From positions 2,852,001 through 2,916,000 of the forward strand of contig NZ_OY970459.1 of the NCBI RefSeq assembly GCF_963853665.1: DNA of 64,000 bases. The letters run 5' to 3'. The translations under genes and the position numbers were made by a program. Under the pieces are notes generated by a model. That model was not told the DNA's origin. It did not search any database and worked only from the letters and a program-made list of their open reading frames with translations. The DNA comes from Mycobacterium decipiens. GTDB lineage: Bacteria; Actinomycetota; Actinomycetes; Mycobacteriales; Mycobacteriaceae. Below, piece after piece: positions 9,456-16,885 of the stretch; position 1 is the stretch's first letter; every line of letters begins with the position of its first letter.

Positions 9456-10384
9456 TGACGCTGGAGCGGAAACCGCGGACACTCGAGGACGAGGTGCGTA
9501 GATTGCGCGCCGGCATTGTGAAGCCCGCGCCCTCGACGCGTGACCCGCGGGAATCGGAAATGGTTCGTGTCGTGTCGGCCGCGTCCCTCGCCTGGGACGG
9601 TCAGGTAGACCGGGTCGATCGTTTCTCGCGTCCGCTCCTGCCATCCGGCACCCAGACTGAAGAGCGAGCCAACCCGGCGGTGACATCACAGCTTTTCTTG
9701 GCACAGGTGGCTTCCGACTATCGACGTGTGGCGTCATGCGAACTCGACCTCCACGAGGTGGAAGCACGGCGGAATTCAGACAACGGCGCGACGGCCCTAG
9801 AGCGTGCCGGTGTTGTAAGCCGACCAGTGGCGCCGCTAGCCCTCGGACAGTACCTTGCGGCTCACGAACATGCCGCGGATAAAGACTTGGCGAGTGTGTT
9901 GGTGCCATGGATGTTGTCTGCGGAGGATGCAGATCTCGAATCGCAATGCGCTGCGGCATTCGGCGATGTGCTCGGTCCCTTGGTTCAGGTCGCAGTGGAC
10001 CAGTCGCATGACCGCACTCCGGTGGTGCTGCCTAGTTGGTCTAACCGTGTGGGAGATGCATGGTGCAAAGAGTTCCTCGCAGCGGGGGCTCAGATTCTGA
10101 AACGTCCGGCCTTGCTTAGCTCTTCACAAATCGACGGGGATGTGATCATTTCTTCCCGCGACGGCTTAGTTGATGTAACGGAGACCATAAACAATGTCGT
10201 TGCACTCGCAGAAGCCTTCCGCCCCGTGGAAGATGTGAGAGTCAGTGCCGCTGGAAACAAACCGAAGATCGACCTCGTTCTATCGGGCGATAGTCTCAGA
10301 CCAGACGAGCTCAATCTGTTTATGACTAGTGTGCAGGACATGCCCGCAGATGTAATGATCCTGGCCAGCCAACGTTCCGGATAA
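9455..10384 (+). CDS. Protein of unknown function coupled to the nucleosidase
   Basis: This 309-residue soluble protein starts at the ATG inside the TAATG overlap with the upstream gene. I do not recognise a family. The first 30 residues are charged and probably helical (LEDEVRRLRAGIVKP). The middle is Ala/Leu-rich and mostly helical. The C-terminal third (DGDVIISSRDGLVDVTETIN and PKIDLVLSGD) looks like an alpha/beta fold. No signal peptide, transmembrane segment or obvious catalytic motif is visible. The tight overlap suggests it works with the nucleoside-phosphorylase-like protein. Confidence 0.7.
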   Translation: MTLERKPRTLEDEVRRLRAGIVKPAPSTRDPRESEMVRVVSAASLAWDGQVDRVDRFSRPLLPSGTQTEERANPAVTSQLFLAQVASDYRRVASCELDLHEVEARRNSDNGATALERAGVVSRPVAPLALGQYLAAHEHAADKDLASVLVPWMLSAEDADLESQCAAAFGDVLGPLVQVAVDQSHDRTPVVLPSWSNRVGDAWCKEFLAAGAQILKRPALLSSSQIDGDVIISSRDGLVDVTETINNVVALAEAFRPVEDVRVSAAGNKPKIDLVLSGDSLRPDELNLFMTSVQDMPADVMILASQRSG

Positions 10385-10724
10385 CTAGTCGCCGTTACTG
10401 ATTCGCAAGGCTGGATGGGTTCGCCCATTACCGCTGATGTCGCAGGCAACTGAGGGAGGAGCCGGTTGGCGCAGCGGATTATACCGACCCGATTTACTGT
10501 AGCCCGCCACATTTTCTCCTGCTCATGTGGGTCGCCGTGAAACCGTAGGCGGCGCCGACGGGGGATGTTGCGATACCCGGCCGGCCGTGCCCTAGGGGTG
10601 GTGCGCGAGACCGCCGGGTTGATCGAGGCCAAAATTTCGCGACGGTCTCGGTTGAGCAAAGTTACTGCAGCCTACTCGCGAAGGGACGGCCGATATCGCC
10701 TGTTTGCCTTTAGTGTTGGATGGT
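10385..10724. other. Intergenic region upstream of the cellulose-binding protein
   Basis: No gene is supported here. It should contain the promoter of the gene at 10725; a TTTAGT hexamer ends about 10 nt before that ATG and could be a -10 element for a nearly leaderless transcript. Nothing else is recognisable. Confidence 0.4.
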
Positions 10725-11153
10725 ATGGCCGGACTGAATAATTGCGTGAAGCGCTGGCGCACAGCGCTTCACGTAGCCGTGTCGGCATTGATGGCTGCCA
10801 TCCTCGGACTTGCCACCACCCCCGTAGCTCATGCGGCTGCGGCCACGGCGACGTTGTCGGTGACATCGACGTGGCAGACCGGTTTCATCGCCCACTTCAC
10901 CATCACCAACTCGAGCATAGTGCCGCTAACCGACTGGAAGCTTGAATTCGACTTGCCGGTAGGAGAATCCGTCTTACATACGTGGAATAGCACCCTCACC
11001 CAATCTGGCACGCACTACGTTCTCACCCCCGCGAATTGGAACCGCATCATTGCACCCGGCGGTTCAGCCACAGGTGGCCTAAGAGGCGTGCTGTCCGGTA
11101 CTTACTCGCCACCATCGAATTGTGTGCTCAACGGGCAATATTTTTGCACCTAG
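10725..11153 (+). CDS. Secreted family-2 cellulose-binding-module protein (Rv1987-like)
   Basis: The 142-residue product begins MAGLNNCVKRWRTALHVAVS and has a Sec signal peptide ending near AHA. It then consists only of a CBM2-type beta-sandwich: ATLSVTSTWQTGFIAHFTIT, SSIVPLTDWKLEFDLP, NWNRIIAPGGSATGG, ending CVLNGQYFCT with a likely Cys-Cys bridge. I recall M. tuberculosis Rv1987 as nearly the same along its whole length, so ATG 10725 is preferred over the ATG 21 bp upstream. CBM2 modules bind cellulose or chitin; no catalytic domain is attached. It is convergent with the lipoprotein gene that follows. Confidence 0.9.
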   Translation: MAGLNNCVKRWRTALHVAVSALMAAILGLATTPVAHAAAATATLSVTSTWQTGFIAHFTITNSSIVPLTDWKLEFDLPVGESVLHTWNSTLTQSGTHYVLTPANWNRIIAPGGSATGGLRGVLSGTYSPPSNCVLNGQYFCT

Positions 11154-11226
11154 AGGCTGTGTGCGCAGCAAAATGCTGCCTCGCCGAGGCAATACCGAGT
11201 CGTGCGCGCTCGCCGACTGGCCTTTG

Positions 11227-11904
11227 CTACCTATCGAGAAGCGTGGTGAATGCGCGCCTATCGTAGAGCGAAGCATTAGCATCGATCGAGCCAATCAGCA
11301 CGGTGGGTACGCCGTCTGGGTGCGCCTGCTGAGCGTTCGTGTAAGCCAACTGGGACGCCGTGACCCATTGCTGGTAGCTGGCCGCGCGCACTGCATCGGC
11401 GAATGCCGGGGAGTTCAGAGCGGGAACGGAACCGGCTGCGCTCAGCAGAAACTCGGTGGTGAACCCGTCGGAACCCTCAGCAGGTTGGTGATCGAACAAC
11501 CACTGGTGGTAGGCGGGGAAGCCACCCACCTCAACGGAGGCACGAACGGCGTTGGCGGCCCGCGCCGAACTCTCGCCACCAAGCATGCCGTCCAACAGTG
11601 ACGCGATCACATACCGCACCTTGATACTGCCTGCGGCAGCCCGTGTCGCCAATTCCGGGCCATTGACACGTTCGAAGCGGGCGCAATAAGGACATTGGAA
11701 GTCCTCGTATACCAGGACGGTCTTTGGCGCGTTGGCGTTGCCCACCTCGATGGCCACTCCATCGGGGGCCATCCGAGCGGGAAGAGTGAGCAAGCTATCT
11801 CCGGGTTTGGCCGATGATCCCGATGGTGTGGATGCCGACGGCGAGCAGCCGACCACGGTCGCAGCCAGGCACAACACCGCCACTGCCCACGCCAATCGAC
11901 GCAT
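11227..11904 (-). CDS. DsbA/thioredoxin-fold lipoprotein
   Basis: This 225-residue protein starts MRRLAWAVAVLCLAATVVGC, a lipoprotein signal with lipobox VVGC. A Ser/Pro/Gly linker follows, then a thioredoxin-fold domain with the redox motif CPYC in LVYEDFQCPYCARFE, and the cis-Pro region DGVPTVLIGS near the C-terminus. It should be anchored outside the cytoplasmic membrane and act in disulfide exchange on exported proteins. An 'AACTCC..' stretch just upstream on the plus strand corresponds to a GGAGTT ribosome-binding site. It is a single-gene unit convergent with the Rv1987-like gene. Confidence 0.87.
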   Translation of the reverse strand: MRRLAWAVAVLCLAATVVGCSPSASTPSGSSAKPGDSLLTLPARMAPDGVAIEVGNANAPKTVLVYEDFQCPYCARFERVNGPELATRAAAGSIKVRYVIASLLDGMLGGESSARAANAVRASVEVGGFPAYHQWLFDHQPAEGSDGFTTEFLLSAAGSVPALNSPAFADAVRAASYQQWVTASQLAYTNAQQAHPDGVPTVLIGSIDANASLYDRRAFTTLLDR

Positions 11905-11971
11905 GCCAACTCCTTTTATGTCTCAGTTACGGTCGACCCGAAAGTCGGCGGTTAAGCCATGGGTTAGGTGA

Positions 11972-12196
11972 GGGGACCCGTTTGGTGGTCCAGTCGCCAT
12001 GCGGCTTGATCACCAAAACGGGCCCCCCGGAAGCCCGCGTGATCATCGAAGACCGGCGCTACGAGCACTCCAACGCAAACCGACCCACTCCGCCCACGGC
12101 GAACTTACCCCAGCCAAGTTTGCCCTACAGTGGGCCACGACCCGCCAAACCCCAAGCCGCATAGCGCCTGGACCACCAACCGGGCCCCCGGGCGGA
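11972..12196. mobile_element. IS3-family right-end relics (two, in opposite orientation)
   Basis: On the plus strand 12031-12165 reads, across a frame change, ARVIIEDRRYEHSNANR then HSAHGELTPAKFALQWATTR. This is the C-terminus of an IS3-type OrfB integrase. It is followed by the terminal sequence gcctggaccaccaacc. Positions 11977-12010 hold an inverted copy of the same terminus (tttggtggtccag), and 11977-11988 with 12011-12022 form an inverted repeat. The rest of the element is missing. Confidence 0.7.
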
Positions 12197-12248
12197 TCCC
12201 CGCGGGCCGCAACCGGCCCTATGTCTACATTTTGTCTACACAAGGTCC

Positions 12249-12484
12249 ATGGCAACAGAAAACCACAACTGTCCGAGTCCGCCGGCCAGATTCTGAGCGG
12301 CTCCAATCTCGGGCCACGGCTCGCCAAACCACCGTGGTCGACGTCGTGCACGCAACCATCGACGCCTTGGAACGGCAGGAGTTCCTCCGGGGACTCAACG
12401 GGGATTTGCCAGCGCCTGCGCACTAGCCCCGAACTGTGGGAGCAGTACCTGGCCGAGCGTCACGAGTGGGACGCCCTGGCTTGA
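12249..12484 (+). pseudogene. Frameshifted MazE-like antitoxin
   Basis: Three reading frames carry consecutive parts of one small antitoxin-like protein: ATG at 12249 (MATE), then KTTTVRVRRPDSERLQSRAT and VVDVVHATIDALERQEFLRG in a second frame, then SPELWEQYLAERHEWDALA in a third. Two frameshifts, near 12260 and 12410, therefore break it. The last frame ends in TGA overlapping the TTG start of the MazF-like gene, the usual layout of a coupled antitoxin-toxin pair. It is probably inactive unless the shifts are sequencing errors. Confidence 0.65.
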
Positions 12485-12815
12485 TCTGGCGAGGGGAGGT
12501 CCACTACGTCGACCTCGGCCAGCCGGTCGGCCACGAGCCGGCCTTTCGACGCCCAGCGGTCGCGGTGTCAGTCAACATTCGCAACAACGGACCGGGCGCG
12601 CTGGTGGTCGTTGTCCCGATCACGACCGCCAGTTACGGGCTGCCAAGCCATGTCGAACTGGAACCAGAGGGCGGCGGGCTAGACCAAGTCGCCTACGCTC
12701 GCTGCGATCAACTGCGAGTGGTCTCCATCGAACGACTGTCATTTCGCCATAGCATGATCGCCCCAGACCAATGCGCGCCATTGACCAAGCACTGCGCTTT
12801 GTCCGCGATCTATGA
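12481..12815 (+). pseudogene. MazF/PemK-like toxin with C-terminal frameshift
   Basis: From TTG 12481 the frame gives IWRGEVHYVDLGQPVGHEPA, FRRPAVAVSVNIRNN and VVVVPITTASYGLPSHVELE, the SH3-like core of MazF endoribonucleases. The expected C-terminal helix appears only in another frame (MRAIDQALRFVRDL and TGA at 12771-12815), so a frameshift lies between about 12741 and 12770. In the original frame translation runs on into unrelated sequence to 12870. With the damaged antitoxin upstream, the module looks decayed. MazF proteins cleave single-stranded RNA at short motifs. Confidence 0.7.
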
Positions 12816-13193
12816 TCGCTCGGCTACCCGCTCGTGCATCCTCAAACGGGCGGTGGACCAGTCAACGTGAGACGGGCACTCTACTGGTGACTCGCCATAT
12901 TCGATCCGACCGCAATCCTTCATCCAGCCGGCGTCGGCTTCGGCGGACGTGCACGAACTGGCGCCTGGCGATCCGGCGGCCCTATTTGCCGAAACCCGCA
13001 GTTACACGCGGGTTTTGGTTGGGTGCACCGGGGGCGGTTAGCGGTGAGGCGACCGACTGGGTTCTGATTCGTCAGGTCAAAACGGAGTACTTGACTGGCC
13101 ACCACCCTGCTATTCGTTTGCTGCATATTGTCAACGACTGGGCGGGCAGTGGGCGCCTCGCTGGAGACGTCTCACCGGTGATACAATCTGGAT
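12816..13193. other. Intergenic region between the decayed MazEF and VapBC
   Basis: It contains a terminator-like hairpin (12992-13016) and the promoter side of vapB. I see no gene. Confidence 0.5.
12992..13016 (+). terminator. Possible rho-independent terminator
   Basis: An 8-bp perfect stem (aaacccgc / gcgggttt) with an 8-nt loop is followed by a short T run. It lies downstream of the MazF-like relic and upstream of vapB. Confidence 0.5.
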
Positions 13194-13430
13194 GTGAACA
13201 CAGTGAGTGTGCGCGATCTACGCAACAACGGGGGAGAAGTACTCCGCCGCGTTGAGCACGGCGAGCGGATCGTGGTTACACGCGACGGTGTACCTGTGGC
13301 CGAACTGCGCCCCTTGCCCCGTTCCAGCGCCAGCCCGACTGAACTGATTCGTCGCCGCAAGAATCTCCCGCGAGTGAACCCAGATGCCCTCCGCCGCGAC
13401 ATCGACAATCTGATCGATCCGTCGCTGTGA
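13194..13430 (+). CDS. vapB: VapB-type antitoxin (Phd/YefM-like)
   Basis: This 78-residue protein starts at GTG 13194. The N-terminal half, VSVRDLRNNGGEVLRRVEHG then ERIVVTRDGVPVAELRP, is the Phd/YefM DNA-binding fold. The C-terminal tail ELIRRRKNLPRVNPDALRRD is the usual disordered toxin-binding part. The gene overlaps vapC by 4 bp (GTGA), which fits co-translation of antitoxin and toxin. Such pairs repress their own promoter through the complex. Confidence 0.88.
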   Translation: MNTVSVRDLRNNGGEVLRRVEHGERIVVTRDGVPVAELRPLPRSSASPTELIRRRKNLPRVNPDALRRDIDNLIDPSL

Positions 13431-13849
13431 CCGAGGCTTCGAGACGGGGAATGCTGGACACCTCCACAGTGATTCTCCTCGGCGAGATATCCGAACCGGC
13501 CGAACTGCCCGACGAATCGGTGATTAGTGCGATCACGCTGGCGGAGTTGTCCGTAGGCCCGCATGTCGCACACGATGATGCTGAGCGCAGCGCACGTCAG
13601 CAGCACCTGCAGCAGGCTGAGACTGACTTTGACGTCGTTCCGTTCGACGGCGATTGCGGGCGGGCATTTGGCGGCGTTGCCGCGGCACTGCGGGCATCGG
13701 GGCGCAAGCCCGCCGCGCGTGCGTACGACGCACTTATTGCGGCGAGCGCGATCGCGCGTGGTGTTCCGCTCTACACCTGTAATCCAGACGACTTCGCCGG
13801 TATCCCGCGGCTGGAACTTCGACCGGTCACTCACCCGCACCATCAATAG
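13427..13849 (+). CDS. vapC: VapC PIN-domain ribonuclease toxin
   Basis: The GTG start at 13427 overlaps the vapB stop. The 140-residue PIN domain keeps the acidic metal site: MLDTSTVI (Asp), ITLAELS (Glu), AYDALIAASA (Asp) and the C-terminal YTCNPDDF (Asp). VapC proteins cleave specific tRNAs or rRNA when freed from VapB. Nothing suggests damage. Sequence after its stop joins an IS3 relic directly. Confidence 0.9.
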   Translation: MTEASRRGMLDTSTVILLGEISEPAELPDESVISAITLAELSVGPHVAHDDAERSARQQHLQQAETDFDVVPFDGDCGRAFGGVAAALRASGRKPAARAYDALIAASAIARGVPLYTCNPDDFAGIPRLELRPVTHPHHQ

Positions 13850-14050
13850 GTAGGGGTTCTTGCCCGCCGCCACCCCCAGCGGGGCCGGTCCGTGGAGAAC
13901 CGGTGCAGCCAGGCCCGCAACTCGGCTTCTTCGGCGGTGATTGGCGGCGGCTGCAGGCGCATCGTGGACCCCGCTCAGCCCGCCGCCTCTCGACGACGAA
14001 TCGGGGCCTGCTACCCGGCGCTCCGGTATCCACCGGGACAGGACTCCCAC
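13850..14050 (-). pseudogene. IS3-family OrfB transposase fragment
   Basis: The minus strand reads LQPPPITAEEAELRAWLHRF then STDRPRWGWRRA. This is the (R)PRWGWRR signature that precedes the DDE core of IS3-group OrfB. Upstream traces (YRSAG, QAPIRRREA, with stops between) resemble the preceding part. The frame ends at the junction with vapC and no DDE core follows, so it is a truncated remnant. Confidence 0.6.
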
Positions 14051-14561
14051 CCGCTAGTCCAGTCCAACCTTCAGGACGCAACATAAGCGCAATCTAGGTG
14101 CGTGACGATGCCGGACTCTCCACTAGAGTCCGTGCAGGACATGTCACCGAACCGTCTCGGGACGGAGTAGCCGTGGACCCAGGCGATCACAAAAAGACGA
14201 TTACGGCCCGCGATGCCGCGCTCGGCCGGGTGCTGGCATACCGCGGGCGGGCCGGGCCAGGCCGATGCCGATTCGCACGACCCTGGCCGTCGTCGTCGGC
14301 GTGCTGCTGGTCGCGTGCATCCGGCTGATTGTGTTGCTTCCCGAGACCGGAGTCCCGGCGTTCCCGGTCGCCCTTCGCCTGTTGGTGGTCGAGGTCGATC
14401 GGGCCGCACGCGAATGCGCGGACCGACTGGCGCTTCACCCAGGTGCGTGAGCGGTCCCATCGACAGTCAGGATTTGTCTGCGCGGCAATCCTGACAGTCT
14501 TGCTGCTGGCGGCCGTCGCCCTCGTGTGGTTGTTGGTCTACGAGCTCTGAAAGGTGGGTCA
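14051..14561. other. Region with possible small membrane ORFs before atoE
   Basis: Two overlapping plus-strand frames contain hydrophobic stretches: 14265-14450 (TTLAVVVGVLLVACIRLIVL) and the end of 14329-14550 (AAILTVLLLAAVALVWLLVY). They could be parts of one frameshifted small membrane protein, or chance. I recognise no family and cannot choose a start. Confidence 0.3.
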
Positions 14562-15983
14562 ATGACGATAGAGCAGGACCGAGAGGTCAAGCAACGCGGC
14601 GTAATGCAGTACGTCACTACGCTGTGTGTGCGGTACGTCGAACGCTTCATGCCGGATCCGTACCTGTTCGCGGTCGTGCTGACCCTTATCGTCGTCGGAC
14701 TGTGCGCGCTGCTCGTCAAGGGTGCGACGCCTCAAGGCATGCTCAAGGCGTGGTACGGCGGAGTGTGGGGGGCGCAGAATATCTTCACCTTCGCGTTTCA
14801 GATGGTGCTGATTCTCGTGACCGGTTACATGCTCGCCGAGGCGCCGATCCTGAAGCGGGCCATCATTCGCATCGCCAGCAAGCCAAAGAACCAGGTTCAG
14901 GGAGCTCTGCTGTGTTTCGGTGTGAGCGCCGTCTTTTCGTTGCTGAACTGGGGACTCGGACTGGTGGCGGGTGCCCTGGTCGCTCGCCAGGTCGCGAAAA
15001 GGCGTGCGGGCGCCCATTTCGGCTACCTCATCGCCGCGGCGTTCATGGGCTTTATCGTTTGGACGCAGGGCCTGTCGTCGTCAATCGCGCTCGCGAACAC
15101 CGACACGGACAGCCCAATCAACGTGATACACAAGATGACTGGCACGAACGTGCCGCTGAAGCTGACGATCTTCCAGCCATACAGCTGGGTGTCCGCGATC
15201 GTGGTGCTGTTGCTGCTCGCCATCGCGATCTGGCGGGTGGAGCCGAAGGAGAGCCTCGAACCCGACCCCGCCGTGTTCGAGGAGGAGGTAGCGCCCGCGA
15301 CGGGCGATTCCGACCAACCTGATCGGAGGCGAACATTTGCTGAGTGGCTGGAAGACCTGTGGATCCTCAATGTCTTGGTGTTTGTCGCGGGGATAACGTA
15401 CTTCTGGCTCAGTGGCTTTGTGCTGCACATCTCCTCGATGATCATGTTGCTCACCGTCACGAGTGCGTTGCTACACCGCACACCGATTCGCTTCATTCAC
15501 GCATTCTCCGGGGCGGCGAAGGTGTCCGGTCCGTTGCTGCTGCAGTACCCGCTCTACGGCGGCATCATCGGGCTGCTGGGTTACCTGCCCGAGCCGTCGG
15601 GCAAGGCGCTGCAGACAGTGCTCGCCGAGGCGCTCGTGACGGGCGCGAACCAGTACACCCTCCCGTTCCTGACCTTCATCGGTTCGGTCATCATCTCGTT
15701 GTTTGTGCCATCCGGCGGCGGGCACTGGGCCGTGCAGGGGCCGGTCGCGGTTGACTCCGCGCTAGCCCTTGGCCAGCGCTCGCCGGCCTACCTCGGACTG
15801 ATTTCGATGTCGGTAGCGGTGGGCGAGGGGGTCGCGAACATGATTCAGCCGTTCTGGTTGCTGCCACTGCTCGCCATCGCGAAGCTGAATGTCCGCCAGG
15901 TGATGGGCTTTACTATCATCGCCTTCCTGATCGGCCTGGTCGTGTCGAGTGCTGCGGTTCTCATTGCCCCGCAAGTGTTATAG
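14562..15983 (+). CDS. atoE: Short-chain fatty acid transporter, AtoE family
   Basis: The ATG at 14562 follows AAAGGTGGG and gives a 473-residue polytopic membrane protein with roughly ten to twelve hydrophobic segments. FMPDPYLFAVVLTLIVVGLC, LLNWGLGLVAGALVARQVAK, NQYTLPFLTFIGS and VPSGGGHWAVQGPV are characteristic of the AtoE / short-chain fatty acid uptake family. A charged cytoplasmic loop (about residues 225-270) separates two halves. It probably imports acetoacetate, butyrate or similar acids. No degradation genes are adjacent, so it stands alone here. Confidence 0.87.
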   Translation: MTIEQDREVKQRGVMQYVTTLCVRYVERFMPDPYLFAVVLTLIVVGLCALLVKGATPQGMLKAWYGGVWGAQNIFTFAFQMVLILVTGYMLAEAPILKRAIIRIASKPKNQVQGALLCFGVSAVFSLLNWGLGLVAGALVARQVAKRRAGAHFGYLIAAAFMGFIVWTQGLSSSIALANTDTDSPINVIHKMTGTNVPLKLTIFQPYSWVSAIVVLLLLAIAIWRVEPKESLEPDPAVFEEEVAPATGDSDQPDRRRTFAEWLEDLWILNVLVFVAGITYFWLSGFVLHISSMIMLLTVTSALLHRTPIRFIHAFSGAAKVSGPLLLQYPLYGGIIGLLGYLPEPSGKALQTVLAEALVTGANQYTLPFLTFIGSVIISLFVPSGGGHWAVQGPVAVDSALALGQRSPAYLGLISMSVAVGEGVANMIQPFWLLPLLAIAKLNVRQVMGFTIIAFLIGLVVSSAAVLIAPQVL

Positions 15984-16517
15984 ACCCGCGAGCGCGCACC
16001 TTCGCAGCGAAACTGCACGACCTCTTGCTCAGCAGGTTCGCAGTAGGGCGCACCGAGCGGCGGCACCCCTACCGGATCGGCTTTTCGCGCGGACGCGATG
16101 GCGCTGGGCGGCAGCGGAGCCAGCCCGTATCTCACAGCATCGACGCCAGCAGGCGGTTGTGCACGTAGGCGAACGAGCTGCCGGGGTCCGAGAAGGGGCC
16201 CGTTTTGTGGTCCAGTCACTATGCGGCTTGGGGTTGGTGGGTCGTGGTCCACTGTAGAGCGAATTCGGTTGGGGTGAGTTCGCCGTGCGCAGAGTGGGGT
16301 CTGTTGGCAACCGGACAATCACACGCAGACGTATTCGCATTACATGCGAATAACCAACTGTTACCGGTGAACCTGCAGATTCGATTCCGGCGTATTCGCC
16401 CCTGAGGCACGTGGTTCTGCAGTAGCGAGTAGCGCCACACGGTTGGGAAGGGTTGCTAAACAGCCGCAGCGCGTTTTGGTCCCCGCGGATCGTGCAGTGT
16501 CTGCGCATGAAGCAGGA
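15984..16517. other. Intergenic region left of the Tn7-like transposon
   Basis: Apart from an IS3 right-end relic at 16196-16312, nothing coding is supported. This is the left flank of the transposon insertion. Confidence 0.5.
16196..16312 (-). mobile_element. IS3-family right-end relic
   Basis: The minus strand reads RPHSAHGELTPTEFALQWTT then THQPQAA and a stop, the C-terminus of the same IS3-type OrfB found at 12031-12165. The terminal sequence follows (tttgtggtccagtcac on the plus strand). Homology with the 12-kb copy ends near 16312. Confidence 0.7.
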
Positions 16518-16522
16518 GGGAC
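16518..16522. repeat. Target-site duplication, left
   Basis: GGGAC immediately precedes the left terminal TGTCC. The same five bases follow the right terminus at 31129-31133. A 5-bp duplication is the hallmark of Tn7-family insertion. Confidence 0.88.
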
Positions 16523-16619
16523 TGTCCGGTCTCAATATAGTTGGCGGACGGATCCTGGCATCCGCCATCATTTTCGACACGATTGCTTGTATACCGGTCT
16601 CGATATAGATGGCGGTTCC
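16523..16619 (+). repeat. Left end of the Tn7-like transposon (TnsB-site repeats)
   Basis: Site L1 (16523-16548) starts TGTCCGGTCTCAATATAG and continues TTGGCGG. Site L2 (16594-16619) reads CCGGTCTCGATATAGATGG and continues CGGTT. L2 shares 21 identical bases with the right-end site (16597-16617 with 31102-31122, inverted). Repeated sites of this kind are TnsB-binding sites in Tn7 relatives. Confidence 0.85.
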
Positions 16620-16885
16620 ATTCAGGCCGCGGGGTAGCCGACCCATCCGTCGCGAGATGCTGGATTCGTCAACGGCGCGTTATCCGAGCCGGGGAGCTTC
16701 ACAGCCTACAATTTGGCCTGTTGGCGTGATGGTTGCAGACCAGCGTGGCACTTCTCTGGGTGATAAATCCCTTTGCCCGATACCTAGGGGGCTGGCCTGC
16801 ACAACCAGGGGGCCGGCTCGACGGAGGTGGGTGCCGCTTAGCGCGCCGGTGTGGGGTCCCAAGATAGGAAGGAGGCGCCCGAACG

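Noticed and set aside
12436..12480. GTG/ATG start upstream for the MazF-like toxin
   Set aside because: It would run through the antitoxin end; TTG 12481 overlapping the antitoxin stop fits the family N-terminus.
13172..14050. A 292-residue minus-strand ORF across vapBC
   Set aside because: Most of it is antisense to VapBC, which has clear motifs; only the piece beyond 13850 carries an IS3 signature in a different frame.
16541..16575. Palindrome-like ggcgga...tccgcc as a terminator or operator
   Set aside because: It overlaps the transposon's left-end binding repeats, which explain it better.
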